Assembly (NCBI GenBank): GCA_011050675.1
Contig: DRFI01000029.1
Coordinates: 154,808 to 218,807, forward strand
DNA length: 64,000 nt
Direction of reading: 5' to 3'
Source of the DNA: Maribacter sp.
Lineage (GTDB): Bacteria; Bacteroidota; Bacteroidia; Flavobacteriales; Flavobacteriaceae
Positions within the stretch are counted from its first letter, which is position 1. Each line of letters begins with the position of its first letter. Below are positions 10,062-19,096 of the stretch, in pieces. The notes beneath the pieces were generated by a model. The model saw nothing but the letters and a program-made list of their open reading frames with translations. It had not been told where the DNA came from and searched no databases. The position numbers and the translations under genes are program-made.

Positions 10062-10087
10062 AATTTACTATGCACGCATAGTAAATT
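10062..10087. promoter_or_regulatory. 26-bp perfect palindrome in the etfBA promoter region
   Basis: AATTTACTATGC at 10062-10073 and its exact complement at 10076-10087 are separated by 2 bp, ending 49 bp before the etfB ATG. A weak -7-like TATCTTCG lies at 10102-10109, so the palindrome would cover the -33 region. This is typical of an operator for a dimeric repressor. A MarR- or TetR-type fatty-acid regulator is my inference. Confidence 0.65.
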
Positions 10088-10136
10088 AGGATTTAAATAG
10101 CTATCTTCGTGGTCATTGATATAAAGTTTTTTACAC

Positions 10137-10877
10137 ATGAAGATATTAGTTTGTATAAGTAATGTTCCAGATACCACATCTAAGATAAATTTTACAGATG
10201 GTGATACTAAATTTGACACTAACGGTGTACAATTTGTAATAAACCCAAATGATGAATTTGGCTTGACCAGAGCCATGTGGTTTAAAGAAAAACAAGGTGC
10301 CACAGTACATATTGCTACTGTTGGCGGACCAAGTGTTGAACCAACAATGCGTAAAGCTCTTGCCATTGGTGCAGATGAAGCTTTTAGAATTAACGTAGAA
10401 CCTACAGATGGTTTTTATGTTGCACAACAACTTGCTGAAGTAGTTAAGAACGGTGGTTATGATCTTGTAATCGGAGGTAGAGAATCTATTGATTACAACG
10501 GTGGAATGGTACCAGGTATTTTAGCTTCTTTAACAAATATGAATTTCATTAATTCTTGTATAAATCTAGAAATAGACGGAAACAATGTTACCGCAGTACG
10601 AGAAATAGATGGTGGAAAAGAAAAATTAAGCAGTGCACTTCCTCTTGTAGTTGGCGGTCAAAAAGGTCTTGTTGAAGAAAGTGATCTTCGCATACCTAAT
10701 ATGCGTGGTATTATGATGGCAAGAAAGAAAAGTTTGTCTGTTATTGAACCGGTTGATGGACTTAAAGCTACTGAAGACAAAAAATTCGACAAACCGGCTC
10801 CTAAAGGCCAAGTTAAACTTGCCGATAGCGTAGATCAATTGGTTGATTTGCTACATAACGAAGCAAAAGTCATTTAA
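10137..10877 (+). CDS. etfB: Electron transfer flavoprotein, beta subunit
   Basis: The 246-residue protein is the beta chain of the ETF heterodimer. It binds AMP and passes electrons from acyl-CoA dehydrogenases to the quinone pool. Visible features are the N-terminal KILVCISNVPDT strand, ALAIGADEAFRI, the GGRESIDYNGG nucleotide-binding turn and the C-terminal RIPNMRGIMMARKKSL recognition-loop segment. The etfA gene follows after 37 bp, in the usual order. A 26-bp palindrome in the promoter region suggests control by a dimeric repressor. An acyl-CoA dehydrogenase, a likely partner, is encoded at 55763. Confidence 0.95.
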   Translation: MKILVCISNVPDTTSKINFTDGDTKFDTNGVQFVINPNDEFGLTRAMWFKEKQGATVHIATVGGPSVEPTMRKALAIGADEAFRINVEPTDGFYVAQQLAEVVKNGGYDLVIGGRESIDYNGGMVPGILASLTNMNFINSCINLEIDGNNVTAVREIDGGKEKLSSALPLVVGGQKGLVEESDLRIPNMRGIMMARKKSLSVIEPVDGLKATEDKKFDKPAPKGQVKLADSVDQLVDLLHNEAKVI

Positions 10878-10914
10878 TAACCTATTTATAGGTACTAATT
10901 AAAAAACAAAAAAC

Positions 10915-11883
10915 ATGTCAGTTTTAGTATATACAGAATCAGAAAAAGGAAAGTTTAAAAAGAATGCGCTTGAAGCCGCTTCTTACGCTTCAGCAGTAGC
11001 CAAAATGTTGGACACTACTGTTACCGCAATAGCTTTCAACAGTACCGAGAACGAATCTCTTGGTGAGTATGGAGTTTCGAAAGTAATGAACGTATCAGAT
11101 GACTCATTAGCAACTTTTAATGCTGGCGCATATGCTGCATCTATAGCAGAAGCTGTTAAAAGCACAGATGCAAAAGTTGTTATTCTTAGCTCGAGTACAG
11201 ATACAAAATATTTAGCACCATTATTATCTGCTAAATTATCTGCTGGCTATGCACCGAACGTAGTTCAGGCTCCAGATAGCACATCTCCGTTTATGGTTAA
11301 GAGAACTGCTTTCAGTAATAAAGGATTTGCACACACACAAATAGATACCGAAATTAAAATAATAGGTGTTTCAAACAATGCTTTTGGCGCACACGAAAAC
11401 AAGGTAGATGTATCTGTTGAAGAAATAAGTGGTACTGCAGATAATGCTACCAATGACACTAAGTCGGTTGAAATCGATAAAGTCGTTGGTAAGGCTACCA
11501 TTGCAGATGCAGATATTGTAGTTTCTGCTGGAAGAGGAATGAAAGGACCTGAAAACTGGGGTATGATCGAAGAATTAGCCGATGTTTTAGGTGCTGCAAC
11601 AGCTTGCTCTAAACCGGTATCTGATCTTGGATGGAGACCTCATGGCGAGCACGTAGGACAAACAGGAAAGCCTGTAGCAAGTAATCTTTACATTGCCATT
11701 GGTATTTCTGGAGCTATTCAACATTTAGCGGGTGTAAGCGCTTCTAAAACAAAAGTTGTTATAAATAATGACCCAGAAGCACCATTCTTTAAAGCCGCTG
11801 ATTACGGAATTGTTGGAGACGCCTTTGAAGTAGTTCCTCAATTGATTGAAAAATTAAAGGATTTTAAAGCGCAAAACGGCTAA
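10915..11883 (+). CDS. etfA: Electron transfer flavoprotein, alpha subunit
   Basis: The 322-residue alpha chain carries the FAD of ETF in its C-terminal domain. Conserved FAD contacts are readable: VSAGRGMKGPENW, SKPVSDLGWRPHGEHVGQTG, YIAIGISGAIQHLAG and INNDPEAPFFKAADYGIVGD. The N-terminal domain (about 1-190) is the variable alpha/beta domain. It forms an operon with etfB and is closed by a strong hairpin terminator. Together they link beta-oxidation, and possibly other dehydrogenases, to the respiratory chain. Confidence 0.95.
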   Translation: MSVLVYTESEKGKFKKNALEAASYASAVAKMLDTTVTAIAFNSTENESLGEYGVSKVMNVSDDSLATFNAGAYAASIAEAVKSTDAKVVILSSSTDTKYLAPLLSAKLSAGYAPNVVQAPDSTSPFMVKRTAFSNKGFAHTQIDTEIKIIGVSNNAFGAHENKVDVSVEEISGTADNATNDTKSVEIDKVVGKATIADADIVVSAGRGMKGPENWGMIEELADVLGAATACSKPVSDLGWRPHGEHVGQTGKPVASNLYIAIGISGAIQHLAGVSASKTKVVINNDPEAPFFKAADYGIVGDAFEVVPQLIEKLKDFKAQNG

Positions 11884-11910
11884 ATTTTTGTTATTTTGTG
11901 CCCCTTAAAG

Positions 11911-11956
11911 GGCTGTTCGAATAGTTGGAGCCTCAAGTATTCGAACAGCCTTTTTT
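11911..11956 (+). terminator. Rho-independent terminator after etfA
   Basis: Perfect 13-bp stem GGCTGTTCGAATA/TATTCGAACAGCC with a 14-base loop and a six-T tail, 27 bp past the etfA stop codon. Confidence 0.9.
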
Positions 11957-11968
11957 AGTTGAAAATCT

Positions 11969-12598
11969 ATGAGTCTAGTACGATTAAAAATAAAAGGTAT
12001 CTCTTACAGCCAAACTCAGAATGGTGCATACGCACTTATTCTGAACGAAGTTGAGGGCGACAGAAAGCTTCCTATTGTCATTGGCGCTTTTGAAGCTCAA
12101 TCCATTGCTATTGCTCTGGAAAAAGAAATAAAACCACCAAGACCATTAACTCACGACCTATTTAAGAATTTCTCTGACAGGTTTGATATTGTTATCAAAC
12201 AGGTTATAATTCATAAATTGGTAGATGGAGTATTCTACTCCAGTATTATCTGTGAGAGAGATGGTATTGAAGAAATTATTGATGCAAGAACTAGTGATGC
12301 TATTGCTTTGGCATTACGTTTCAACGCCCCTATTTTCACTTATAAAACTATACTGGACAAAGCTGGTATTTTCTTAAAGTTCTCTTCTAAAGAAAAGGAT
12401 CAAAAAGATAGCGACGACAGTATTATGGTAGATGAAATATTGCAAGAAGGGGAAACTATTGAAATAGAATCTGGTGCATCTGACGGCTATACAGAACTTA
12501 CTATAGACGAATTGGAAGCTGAATTAAAAAAAGCAGTCACCAACGAAGACTATGAAAAGGCGGCAAAATTGAGAGATGAAATCTCTAAACGCAACTAA
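11969..12598 (+). CDS. Bifunctional nuclease family protein (DUF151) with C-terminal UvrB/UvrC motif
   Basis: Residues 1 to about 140 form a BFN/DUF151 domain: VRLKIKGISYSQ, LPIVIGAFEAQSIAIALE, RPLTHDLF and DARTSDAIALALRF are family blocks. A short UvrB/UvrC-type helical hairpin follows at the C-terminus (about 178-208, NEDYEKAAKLRDEI), a fusion common in Bacteroidota. Homologues of the BFN domain have reported DNase/RNase activity. A role in nucleic-acid degradation or stress is plausible but not shown by sequence. It starts 12 bp after the etfA terminator and is 17 bp from the next gene, so it probably shares a transcript with the nucleoside transporter. Confidence 0.85.
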   Translation: MSLVRLKIKGISYSQTQNGAYALILNEVEGDRKLPIVIGAFEAQSIAIALEKEIKPPRPLTHDLFKNFSDRFDIVIKQVIIHKLVDGVFYSSIICERDGIEEIIDARTSDAIALALRFNAPIFTYKTILDKAGIFLKFSSKEKDQKDSDDSIMVDEILQEGETIEIESGASDGYTELTIDELEAELKKAVTNEDYEKAAKLRDEISKRN

Positions 12599-12615
12599 AC
12601 ACTAAATTATAGTTT

Positions 12616-14076
12616 ATGAAAAAGGGCAAATGGTTGCTATTTTTTGCACTAATTCTTACCGCAATTACATTTGCTCAAGACGTAGACATAACTCAACCCT
12701 TAGAAAGTACAACAGATACTATCTTGGTAGAAGATGTAGCTACCGCAAGTGTTATAGGTATGGAGCCAAATGAAGGGTTTTCTCTAAACAGTTTAGGTAG
12801 AGGTGTTCTGGGGATGGCGGTGTTATTACTTTTAGCATTCTTATTCAGCTCTAACAGAAGAGCTATAAACTGGAAAACAGTTGGCGTAGGGCTAGCCTTG
12901 CAATTGGTTATCGCTATTGGTGTTCTTAAAATACCATTTGTACAATTGGTTTTTGAACAAATAGGAAGAATTTTTGTGAGTATCCTAGAATTTACCCGTG
13001 CAGGTAGTAAATTTCTTTTTGAAGGTCTTGTAGTAGATACAGGAACTTTTGGATATATTTTCGCCTTTCAAGTACTTCCAACTATCATATTTTTCTCCGC
13101 ATTAACCTCCTTATTATTCTATTTAGGATTGATACAAAAGGTTGTAAAATGGTTAGCCTGGATGCTGTCTAAAACATTAGGAATCTCCGGACCAGAAAGT
13201 CTTTCCGTTGCAGGAAACATTTTCCTCGGACAGACCGAAGCTCCATTATTAATAAAGGCATACTTAGAAAAAATGACCCGCTCTGAAATTTTACTCGTCA
13301 TGATTGGCGGTATGGCTACGGTTGCCGGAGCAGTTTTAGCTGCCTACATAGGGTTTTTAGGCGGTGAAGATGAGCTTTTACAATTAGTATTCGCCAAGCA
13401 TTTATTAGCAGCCTCTGTTATGGCAGCACCCGGAGCAATAGTTATCTCCAAAATGTTATACCCACAAACTGAAGAAGTGAATAGCGATGTACATGTTTCA
13501 TCAGAAAAGATAGGAGCCAATGTACTTGATGCAATTGCTAACGGTACTACAGAAGGTTTAAGATTAGCTGTTAATGTTGGAGCTATGCTTTTAGTTTTCG
13601 TTGCAATTATTGCAATGGTCAATGGAATTTTAGAGTGGACTGGAGATTTTACACACCTAAATTCATGGATAGCAGAAAATACCTCTTATTCGAAATTCTC
13701 TCTTGAAGCTATTTTAGGAACCATATTCGCACCATTAATGTGGTTAATTGGAGTTGCCAATGAAGACATTATGCTTATGGGTCAATTGCTAGGTATAAAG
13801 TTGGTTGCCAGTGAATTTGTTGGCTATATACAATTGGCAGAGTTAAAAGATTTAGCTCTTGGAGCTAATTTAACTTATAACAAATCTGTAATTATGGCAA
13901 CATATATGCTATGTGGATTTGCTAATTTTGCCTCTATAGGTATTCAAATTGGTGGTATTGGATCACTTGCTCCAGGGCAAAGAAAGACTTTATCTGAATT
14001 TGGGATGAAGGCTGTACTTGGTGGATCTTTAGCCTCTTTGCTTTCCGCTACGATTGCTGGTATGATCCTAGGATAA
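12616..14076 (+). CDS. Concentrative nucleoside transporter (CNT/NupC family)
   Basis: This polytopic inner-membrane protein should import nucleosides with Na+ or H+. Core blocks are GQTEAPLLIKAYLEKM (the GQTEA substrate motif), EILLVMIGGMATVAGAVLAAYIG, the gating-domain ALGANLTYNKSVIMATYMLCGFAN region and SLAPGQRKTLSEFG. Before the first core helix there is a cleavable-looking signal peptide (to about residue 20) and a ~40-residue acidic segment, making it longer (486 residues) than E. coli NupC (400). It lies between the bifunctional nuclease and thyA, a context that fits nucleotide salvage. Confidence 0.9.
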   Translation: MKKGKWLLFFALILTAITFAQDVDITQPLESTTDTILVEDVATASVIGMEPNEGFSLNSLGRGVLGMAVLLLLAFLFSSNRRAINWKTVGVGLALQLVIAIGVLKIPFVQLVFEQIGRIFVSILEFTRAGSKFLFEGLVVDTGTFGYIFAFQVLPTIIFFSALTSLLFYLGLIQKVVKWLAWMLSKTLGISGPESLSVAGNIFLGQTEAPLLIKAYLEKMTRSEILLVMIGGMATVAGAVLAAYIGFLGGEDELLQLVFAKHLLAASVMAAPGAIVISKMLYPQTEEVNSDVHVSSEKIGANVLDAIANGTTEGLRLAVNVGAMLLVFVAIIAMVNGILEWTGDFTHLNSWIAENTSYSKFSLEAILGTIFAPLMWLIGVANEDIMLMGQLLGIKLVASEFVGYIQLAELKDLALGANLTYNKSVIMATYMLCGFANFASIGIQIGGIGSLAPGQRKTLSEFGMKAVLGGSLASLLSATIAGMILG

Positions 14077-14150
14077 TCTTCAATTCTATTTTAGTTAATA
14101 AATTCTAATAACCCTTATTGCTATTTCTGTGCAAAAAATCATCTAAATGG

Positions 14151-14158
14151 TATTTTTG
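14151..14158 (+). promoter_or_regulatory. -7 element TATTTTTG of a thyA promoter
   Basis: TATTTTTG fits the Bacteroidota TAnnTTTG -7 consensus and lies 26 bp before the thyA ATG. No clear TTG was found at the expected -33 position, so the call is tentative. Confidence 0.4.
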
Positions 14159-14184
14159 CAAAGCGTTTACATAATACTATTTCT

Positions 14185-15009
14185 ATGAAACAATACCATG
14201 ACCTTTTAAAACATGTTCTTAAAGAAGGAAACCAAAAAGGTGACCGCACAGGAACCGGAACTAAAAGTGTTTTTGGGTATCAGATGAGATTTGACCTCAG
14301 CGAAGGTTTCCCAATGATTACTACTAAAAAACTACATTTAAAATCTATCGTATATGAGTTACTATGGTTTTTAAAAGGCGATACCAATATTAAGTACTTA
14401 CAAGAAAACGGTGTTCGTATTTGGAATGAATGGGCTGATGAACATGGAGACTTAGGTCCTGTTTATGGTCACCAATGGCGCAACTGGAACGATGATGAAA
14501 TTGACCAGATCAAAGAAATCGTTCATTCCTTAAAAACGAATCCTAACAGTAGAAGAATGTTAGTATCTGCTTGGAACCCTAGTGTGTTACCAGATAATTC
14601 TAAAACTTTTTCTGAAAATGTAGCAGATGGCAAAGCGGCATTACCACCTTGCCACGCATTCTTTCAATTTTACGTTGCCGACGGCAAACTGTCTTGCCAA
14701 CTTTACCAACGTAGTGCAGATATATTTTTAGGCGTGCCGTTCAATATTGCATCTTATGCTTTATTCACTATGATGATGGCACAAGTATGTGGTTACGAGG
14801 CTGGTGATTTTATTCACACATTCGGTGATGCGCATATTTACAATAATCATATGGAGCAGGTAGAGTTGCAATTGAGTAGAGAGCCTAGAGCTTTACCTAA
14901 AATGAAAATTAATCCTGAGATCAAAAATATTTTCGATTTCAAATTTGAAGATTTTTCATTAGAAGAGTACAACCCACACCCTCACATAAAAGGGAAAGTA
15001 GCTATATAA
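14185..15009 (+). CDS. thyA: Thymidylate synthase
   Basis: The 274-residue enzyme methylates dUMP to dTMP using methylene-tetrahydrofolate. Highly conserved segments are [43 protein letters not shown], the catalytic [10 protein letters not shown] (Cys nucleophile) and the dUMP-binding [18 protein letters not shown]. The C-terminus ends in the typical -VAI. Dihydrofolate produced here needs FolA, encoded 5.6 kb downstream on the same strand. A -7-like TATTTTTG precedes the gene. Confidence 0.98.
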   Translation: MKQYHDLLKHVLKEGNQKGDRTGTGTKSVFGYQMRFDLSEGFPMITTKKLHLKSIVYELLWFLKGDTNIKYLQENGVRIWNEWADEHGDLGPVYGHQWRNWNDDEIDQIKEIVHSLKTNPNSRRMLVSAWNPSVLPDNSKTFSENVADGKAALPPCHAFFQFYVADGKLSCQLYQRSADIFLGVPFNIASYALFTMMMAQVCGYEAGDFIHTFGDAHIYNNHMEQVELQLSREPRALPKMKINPEIKNIFDFKFEDFSLEEYNPHPHIKGKVAI

Positions 15010-15066
15010 TTTCTTTTTTTTAATTATTTCAAAAACTGACTTTATCAACAAGTGTCCTCTGCTTTC

Positions 15067-16287
15067 ATGAATAAATTGTTTTTTAGTATTTTAATGATTA
15101 CCTGTTGGATTCTACCAACTTGTGCTCAAGTGAACTTTGAAAAGGGTTACTATATAAATAATCTCAATGAAAGAATAGAAGGTTTTATACAGAATAACGC
15201 AGCCAGAACCAATCCTACCTACCTTTGGTATAAATCTTCACAGAATGGTGATGACATAAAACTTTCCATAAACGATGTTAAACAATTTGAAATCTATAAC
15301 TATACCAAATTCATTAGAGTTTCAACGAAAATCGACCAATCAAGCCAAAGTATAAATACTATAGACAAAAGCTGGAAACCTATACTAGAAAACAAAACAG
15401 TATTTGTAAAGTCAATTATTGAAGGTAAAGCCAATTTATATTCTCACACCAATAGCACCCGCGAACTCTTCTTTTTCAGTACAGATAGTTCTGAAATTAC
15501 ACAATTGATATTCAAGCGCTATTTAAAGGATAAAAATAATCTTAGTGAGAATAATACATTCAGAAAACAATTATTAAAAAACCTCTCATGTCCAAGCTTC
15601 AATTTTGAAAAAATGCAAAGGGTCGCTTATTCTAAAAAAAGCCTCAAAAGCATAATTAAAGAATATAACACATGTATTGGGCACGAGTCTGTGATTTTTG
15701 ACAAGCCAATAGGAATAACAAAACTACGCTTAACATTAAGACCAAGATGGAATAGTTCTTCAACTACTACACCTATCCCAGTGGTCCCTTCCGCAAATTT
15801 AACAATGAATAAAAAGCAAAGTTTTGGACTGGGGATTGAAACAGAACTGATATTACCTATAAATAGAAATAAGTGGAGTTTAATTGCCGAGGCAGTGTAC
15901 CAGAAATACAATTCTAAAAATTCATATGAGAATAATAATATTTCAGGAGGTATTGTAAATGCTAAATTAACGTATTCATCTATTGAATTGCCTATTGGTT
16001 TTAGGCACTATATCTTTTTAAATGAGCATTCAAAACTATTTATAAATACTGCCTATATTTTTGATTTCACTTTAGAAAATGAAGTTGAATTTACAAGAAA
16101 TGACGGCAGTATAATACGTGACTCCAGATTTACTACGCTTGGCAGTTTATCTGCTGGAATAGGCTATAAATACCTTGACAAATTAAGTTTAGAATTAAGG
16201 AATTTGACAATCTCCAATCGATCAATTAATTATTCGAACTCTGAATTCAATAGTATATCAATAATATTCGGCTATACTTTTCTATAA
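15067..16287 (+). CDS. Hypothetical outer-membrane beta-barrel protein
   Basis: I do not recognise a named family. The protein starts with a signal peptide (MNKLFFSILMITCWILPTCAQ), then a beta-rich domain with a repeated YYINNLNERIEGFI-like pattern. The C-terminal ~180 residues (from LRLTLRPRW) have alternating-hydrophobic strands typical of Bacteroidota outer-membrane barrels, with a final FGYTFL. I start at the ATG at 15067; the longer frame needs a GTG at 15052 and puts residues ahead of the signal peptide. It lies alone between thyA and egtB, with no obvious operon partner. Confidence 0.65.
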   Translation: MNKLFFSILMITCWILPTCAQVNFEKGYYINNLNERIEGFIQNNAARTNPTYLWYKSSQNGDDIKLSINDVKQFEIYNYTKFIRVSTKIDQSSQSINTIDKSWKPILENKTVFVKSIIEGKANLYSHTNSTRELFFFSTDSSEITQLIFKRYLKDKNNLSENNTFRKQLLKNLSCPSFNFEKMQRVAYSKKSLKSIIKEYNTCIGHESVIFDKPIGITKLRLTLRPRWNSSSTTTPIPVVPSANLTMNKKQSFGLGIETELILPINRNKWSLIAEAVYQKYNSKNSYENNNISGGIVNAKLTYSSIELPIGFRHYIFLNEHSKLFINTAYIFDFTLENEVEFTRNDGSIIRDSRFTTLGSLSAGIGYKYLDKLSLELRNLTISNRSINYSNSEFNSISIIFGYTFL

Positions 16288-16430
16288 TTATTAATTGCAC
16301 CGTCGAGCAATCAAATCGATATCAAGCATATTCTATATTGCTTTAAATAGTTCAATAGTATCAATTTCTTAATTCATCGAGCTAATTCCGTTTGTCCAAT
16401 TTTATTTATCTTACGATAAAAATTGTTTTC

Positions 16431-17591
16431 ATGGTTAGTACTGATACGCTCTTAGATTTCTTTTTAGAAACTAGAGCCCGAACCGAGGTAATTTGTAAGC
16501 CTCTTGAAATTGAAGATTATGTGGTACAACCTATAATTGACGTTTCCCCTCCAAAATGGCATTTAGGCCATACAACTTGGTTTTTTGAAGAATTCATTCT
16601 AAAAACATACGATAAATCATATCAAGTATTTGACGAAGATTTTTCTTTCGTCTTCAATAGCTACTACGAAACCGTAGGCAAACGTGTAGTACGTGCAGAC
16701 CGTGGCAATCTGTCCAGACCTTCAGTAAAGAAGGTTTACGAATACAGACATTTTGTTACCGAAGCGATGAACAAGTTGCTACAAACAAACAACGAGAGCA
16801 CACTTTTAAATGTTCTAGAAATAGGAATACATCACGAAAAACAACATCAAGAATTACTTCTTACAGATATTAAATACATTTTAGGGAACAACCCTCTTTT
16901 GCCGAAATACTCCGATTCTATCCAAGAATACATTGCCGAAAAGGAAGTTCAAAATTGGATTGGAATGAGTGAAGGCATCTATGAAATAGGACATAATTCT
17001 ACCGACTTTTGTTTTGATAATGAATTAGGAAGACACAAAGTTTATCTACATGACTATCAAATTTCAAATAAGCTAGTTACGAATGCCGAATATCTAGAAT
17101 TCATAAAAGCTGATGGTTATAAACGTTTTGACCTTTGGCATGCTGCCGGTTGGGATTGGGTTCAACAAAACAATATGATATCACCTTTATATTGGCACGA
17201 AATTGACGGAGACTGGTATTATTATAGTCTTAAAGGATTAACTAAAGTAGATTTAGAAGCGCCTGTAACGCATATTTCATATTTTGAAGCATTTGCCTTT
17301 GCTCAATATAAAAGCTGCCGTTTACCTACCGAGTTTGAGTGGGAAGCCGCACAAAACCAATTTAATTGGGGACAACGCTGGGAATGGACAGAAAGTGCTT
17401 ACTTACCCTACCCTAATTACAAAAAAGTTGATGGTGCTTTAGGAGAATATAATGGCAAATTTATGGTCAACCAAAAGGTTCTAAGAGGCAGTTCTATAGC
17501 CACACCAAAGAACCACGCGAGGCACACCTATCGCAATTTTTTTCAAACAGATTTAAAATGGCAGTTCACCGGTATTAGGTTAGCCAAATAA
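16431..17591 (+). CDS. egtB: Ergothioneine biosynthesis sulfoxide synthase EgtB
   Basis: This non-haem iron enzyme joins a thiol donor to trimethylhistidine with O2. It has an N-terminal DinB-like helical domain with the iron ligands in WHLGH (His47) and HHEKQH (His135, His139). A C-terminal FGE-sulfatase-like domain (about 195-387) follows, with SCRLPTEFEWEAA, WEWTESAYLPYP, GALGEYNGKFM, LRGSS and a final FTGIRLAK. Family-wide motifs separate it from GldJ, which shares only the FGE domain. The ATG at 16431 is chosen because the longer frame needs a TTG. The egtD gene follows after 16 bp. No egtA or egtC is nearby, so cysteine rather than gamma-Glu-Cys may be the sulfur donor (inference). Confidence 0.92.
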   Translation: MVSTDTLLDFFLETRARTEVICKPLEIEDYVVQPIIDVSPPKWHLGHTTWFFEEFILKTYDKSYQVFDEDFSFVFNSYYETVGKRVVRADRGNLSRPSVKKVYEYRHFVTEAMNKLLQTNNESTLLNVLEIGIHHEKQHQELLLTDIKYILGNNPLLPKYSDSIQEYIAEKEVQNWIGMSEGIYEIGHNSTDFCFDNELGRHKVYLHDYQISNKLVTNAEYLEFIKADGYKRFDLWHAAGWDWVQQNNMISPLYWHEIDGDWYYYSLKGLTKVDLEAPVTHISYFEAFAFAQYKSCRLPTEFEWEAAQNQFNWGQRWEWTESAYLPYPNYKKVDGALGEYNGKFMVNQKVLRGSSIATPKNHARHTYRNFFQTDLKWQFTGIRLAK

Positions 17592-17607
17592 TTACGACAT
17601 ATTACGT

Positions 17608-18576
17608 ATGCAAAACACAAAAACAACACTTACCAGTACCTCTGAGTTTGAAAAAGAAGTATATATAGGCTTAACCGATTACCCTAAACACTTGTCTTCC
17701 AAGTATTTTTACGATAAGAAAGGTGACAAACTTTTTCAAGATATAATGGCTATGCCTACATACTATCTAACGGATTGTGAGTATGAAATCTTAGAAGATA
17801 ATAAAGAGGAAATTACAAATTTATTCACCGAATTTGGAGCTTTTGACTTAATAGAGCTTGGTGCAGGAGACGGTAAAAAGACCAAAATTCTACTTAAAGA
17901 ATTTAGTGACAAAAACGTAGATTTCACTTATGTCCCAATCGACATAAGTGATAATGCCTTAAATCAACTTCATAATTCGATTGAAAAAGAACTGCCAGAA
18001 ATTAAAGTTCATCCTTTTCAAGGAACCTATTTTGAGGCTCTAGAAGACATAAACAATCGCAAGAATAGAAAAGTAATTTTATTCTTAGGCTCTAACATTG
18101 GCAATTTAGAACATGACCAAGCAAAAGGGTTCATGAAAAAAATTCAAGAATTAATGCAGCCTGAAGATTTGCTTTTTATGGGATTTGACCAAAAGAAAAA
18201 TCCGCAGACTATTTTAGATGCCTATAATGATCAAGAAGGTGTTACTGCAGCGTTCAACAAAAACGTACTTGCACGAATAAACACTGAATTGAATGCGAAT
18301 TTTGATTTAGATAAATTTCTACATTGGGAAGTCTACAATCCAGAAACAGGCTCTGCAAAAAGCTATTTGGTTTCCAAAATTGAACAGGATGTAAAAATTG
18401 AAGCATTAGATTTAAATGTTGCTTTTAAGCCATGGGAAACTATACATACAGAAATTTCGCAGAAATATGATGATGAAATAATTAATTGGCTTGCTAAAGA
18501 ATCGGGGTTAGAAATGACAACAGCCTATCAATCTAAGGTATATGGGTATAAAAATTGTGTCTTTAAAAAGGCATAG
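17608..18576 (+). CDS. egtD: L-histidine N-alpha-methyltransferase EgtD
   Basis: The 322-residue SAM-dependent enzyme trimethylates histidine to hercynine, the first step of ergothioneine synthesis. Characteristic blocks are SSKYFYDKKGDKLFQDI, MPTYYLTDCEYEIL, the SAM-binding IELGAGDGKKT (about 82-92), VPIDIS, and LFLGSNIGNLE. Late motifs such as KPWETIHTEISQKY and VYGYKNCVF complete the DUF2260 domain. It is the second gene of an egtB-egtD operon closed by a hairpin terminator. The product would be cytoplasmic. Confidence 0.95.
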   Translation: MQNTKTTLTSTSEFEKEVYIGLTDYPKHLSSKYFYDKKGDKLFQDIMAMPTYYLTDCEYEILEDNKEEITNLFTEFGAFDLIELGAGDGKKTKILLKEFSDKNVDFTYVPIDISDNALNQLHNSIEKELPEIKVHPFQGTYFEALEDINNRKNRKVILFLGSNIGNLEHDQAKGFMKKIQELMQPEDLLFMGFDQKKNPQTILDAYNDQEGVTAAFNKNVLARINTELNANFDLDKFLHWEVYNPETGSAKSYLVSKIEQDVKIEALDLNVAFKPWETIHTEISQKYDDEIINWLAKESGLEMTTAYQSKVYGYKNCVFKKA

Positions 18577-18601
18577 TCTATACCATAAATTATTAAATAA
18601 A

Positions 18602-18634
18602 AAAGCCCGCTATTTACAATAGCAGGCTTTTTTT
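18602..18634 (+). terminator. Rho-independent terminator after egtD
   Basis: A 12-bp stem with one C-A mismatch (AAGCCCGCTATT with AATAGCAGGCTT) is followed by a T-run. An A-rich left flank means it may also serve the converging CBM48 gene. Confidence 0.8.
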
Positions 18635-18651
18635 ATATTGAAATTCTTAGT

Positions 18652-18948
18652 TTATAATTCTAAAACAGCATTTTCTGATCCAGCAAAATCATTCCATTGG
18701 AAACGATCAGCTTCAGCATCGTTTATATATTCTCCATCCACAATATACTTGAATTCGAATGAATTCTCTTTTGGAAGATCGAAAGTTCCTTTAAAAGAAC
18801 CATTCTTTTGTTTCTTTAATTCGCTCTTTTTTGCGTTCCAATTATTGAAATCGCCTACAACAGCTACTTTTTTTGCATCGTCGGTAGGTACTGTAAAGGT
18901 AACCTTACACACTGGCTTGGTCTTTAGATATTTTTTTGCAATTGCCAT
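18652..18948 (-). CDS. Stand-alone isoamylase early-set / CBM48 domain protein
   Basis: The 98-residue protein is essentially one immunoglobulin-like glycogen-binding domain of the CBM48/AMPK-beta type. The core reads VAVVGDFNNWN, with the conserved Trp of the W-N motif, then FEFKYIVDGEYINDAEADRF with the usual Y-x-V-D-G. There is no catalytic domain, signal peptide or membrane segment, so a cytoplasmic alpha-glucan-binding or adaptor role is possible; the function is not known. No glycogen enzymes lie nearby. It converges on egtD. Confidence 0.8.
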   Translation of the reverse strand: MAIAKKYLKTKPVCKVTFTVPTDDAKKVAVVGDFNNWNAKKSELKKQKNGSFKGTFDLPKENSFEFKYIVDGEYINDAEADRFQWNDFAGSENAVLEL

Positions 18949-19096
18949 GATTATTAATTTAATATTTAAGACAAAACTAGTACAATAAAATACTCATTTC
19001 CAACACCTAAGAGATTTTTATGAATTCCGTAATAAATAAGCATTTTATAATCATTCAATGAAATATAATCCTACAAAATTATTTTATTAGGAATCT

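Noticed and set aside
10062..10087. Palindrome before etfB as a terminator
   Set aside because: There is no T-run and no upstream plus-strand gene to end; an operator explains it better.
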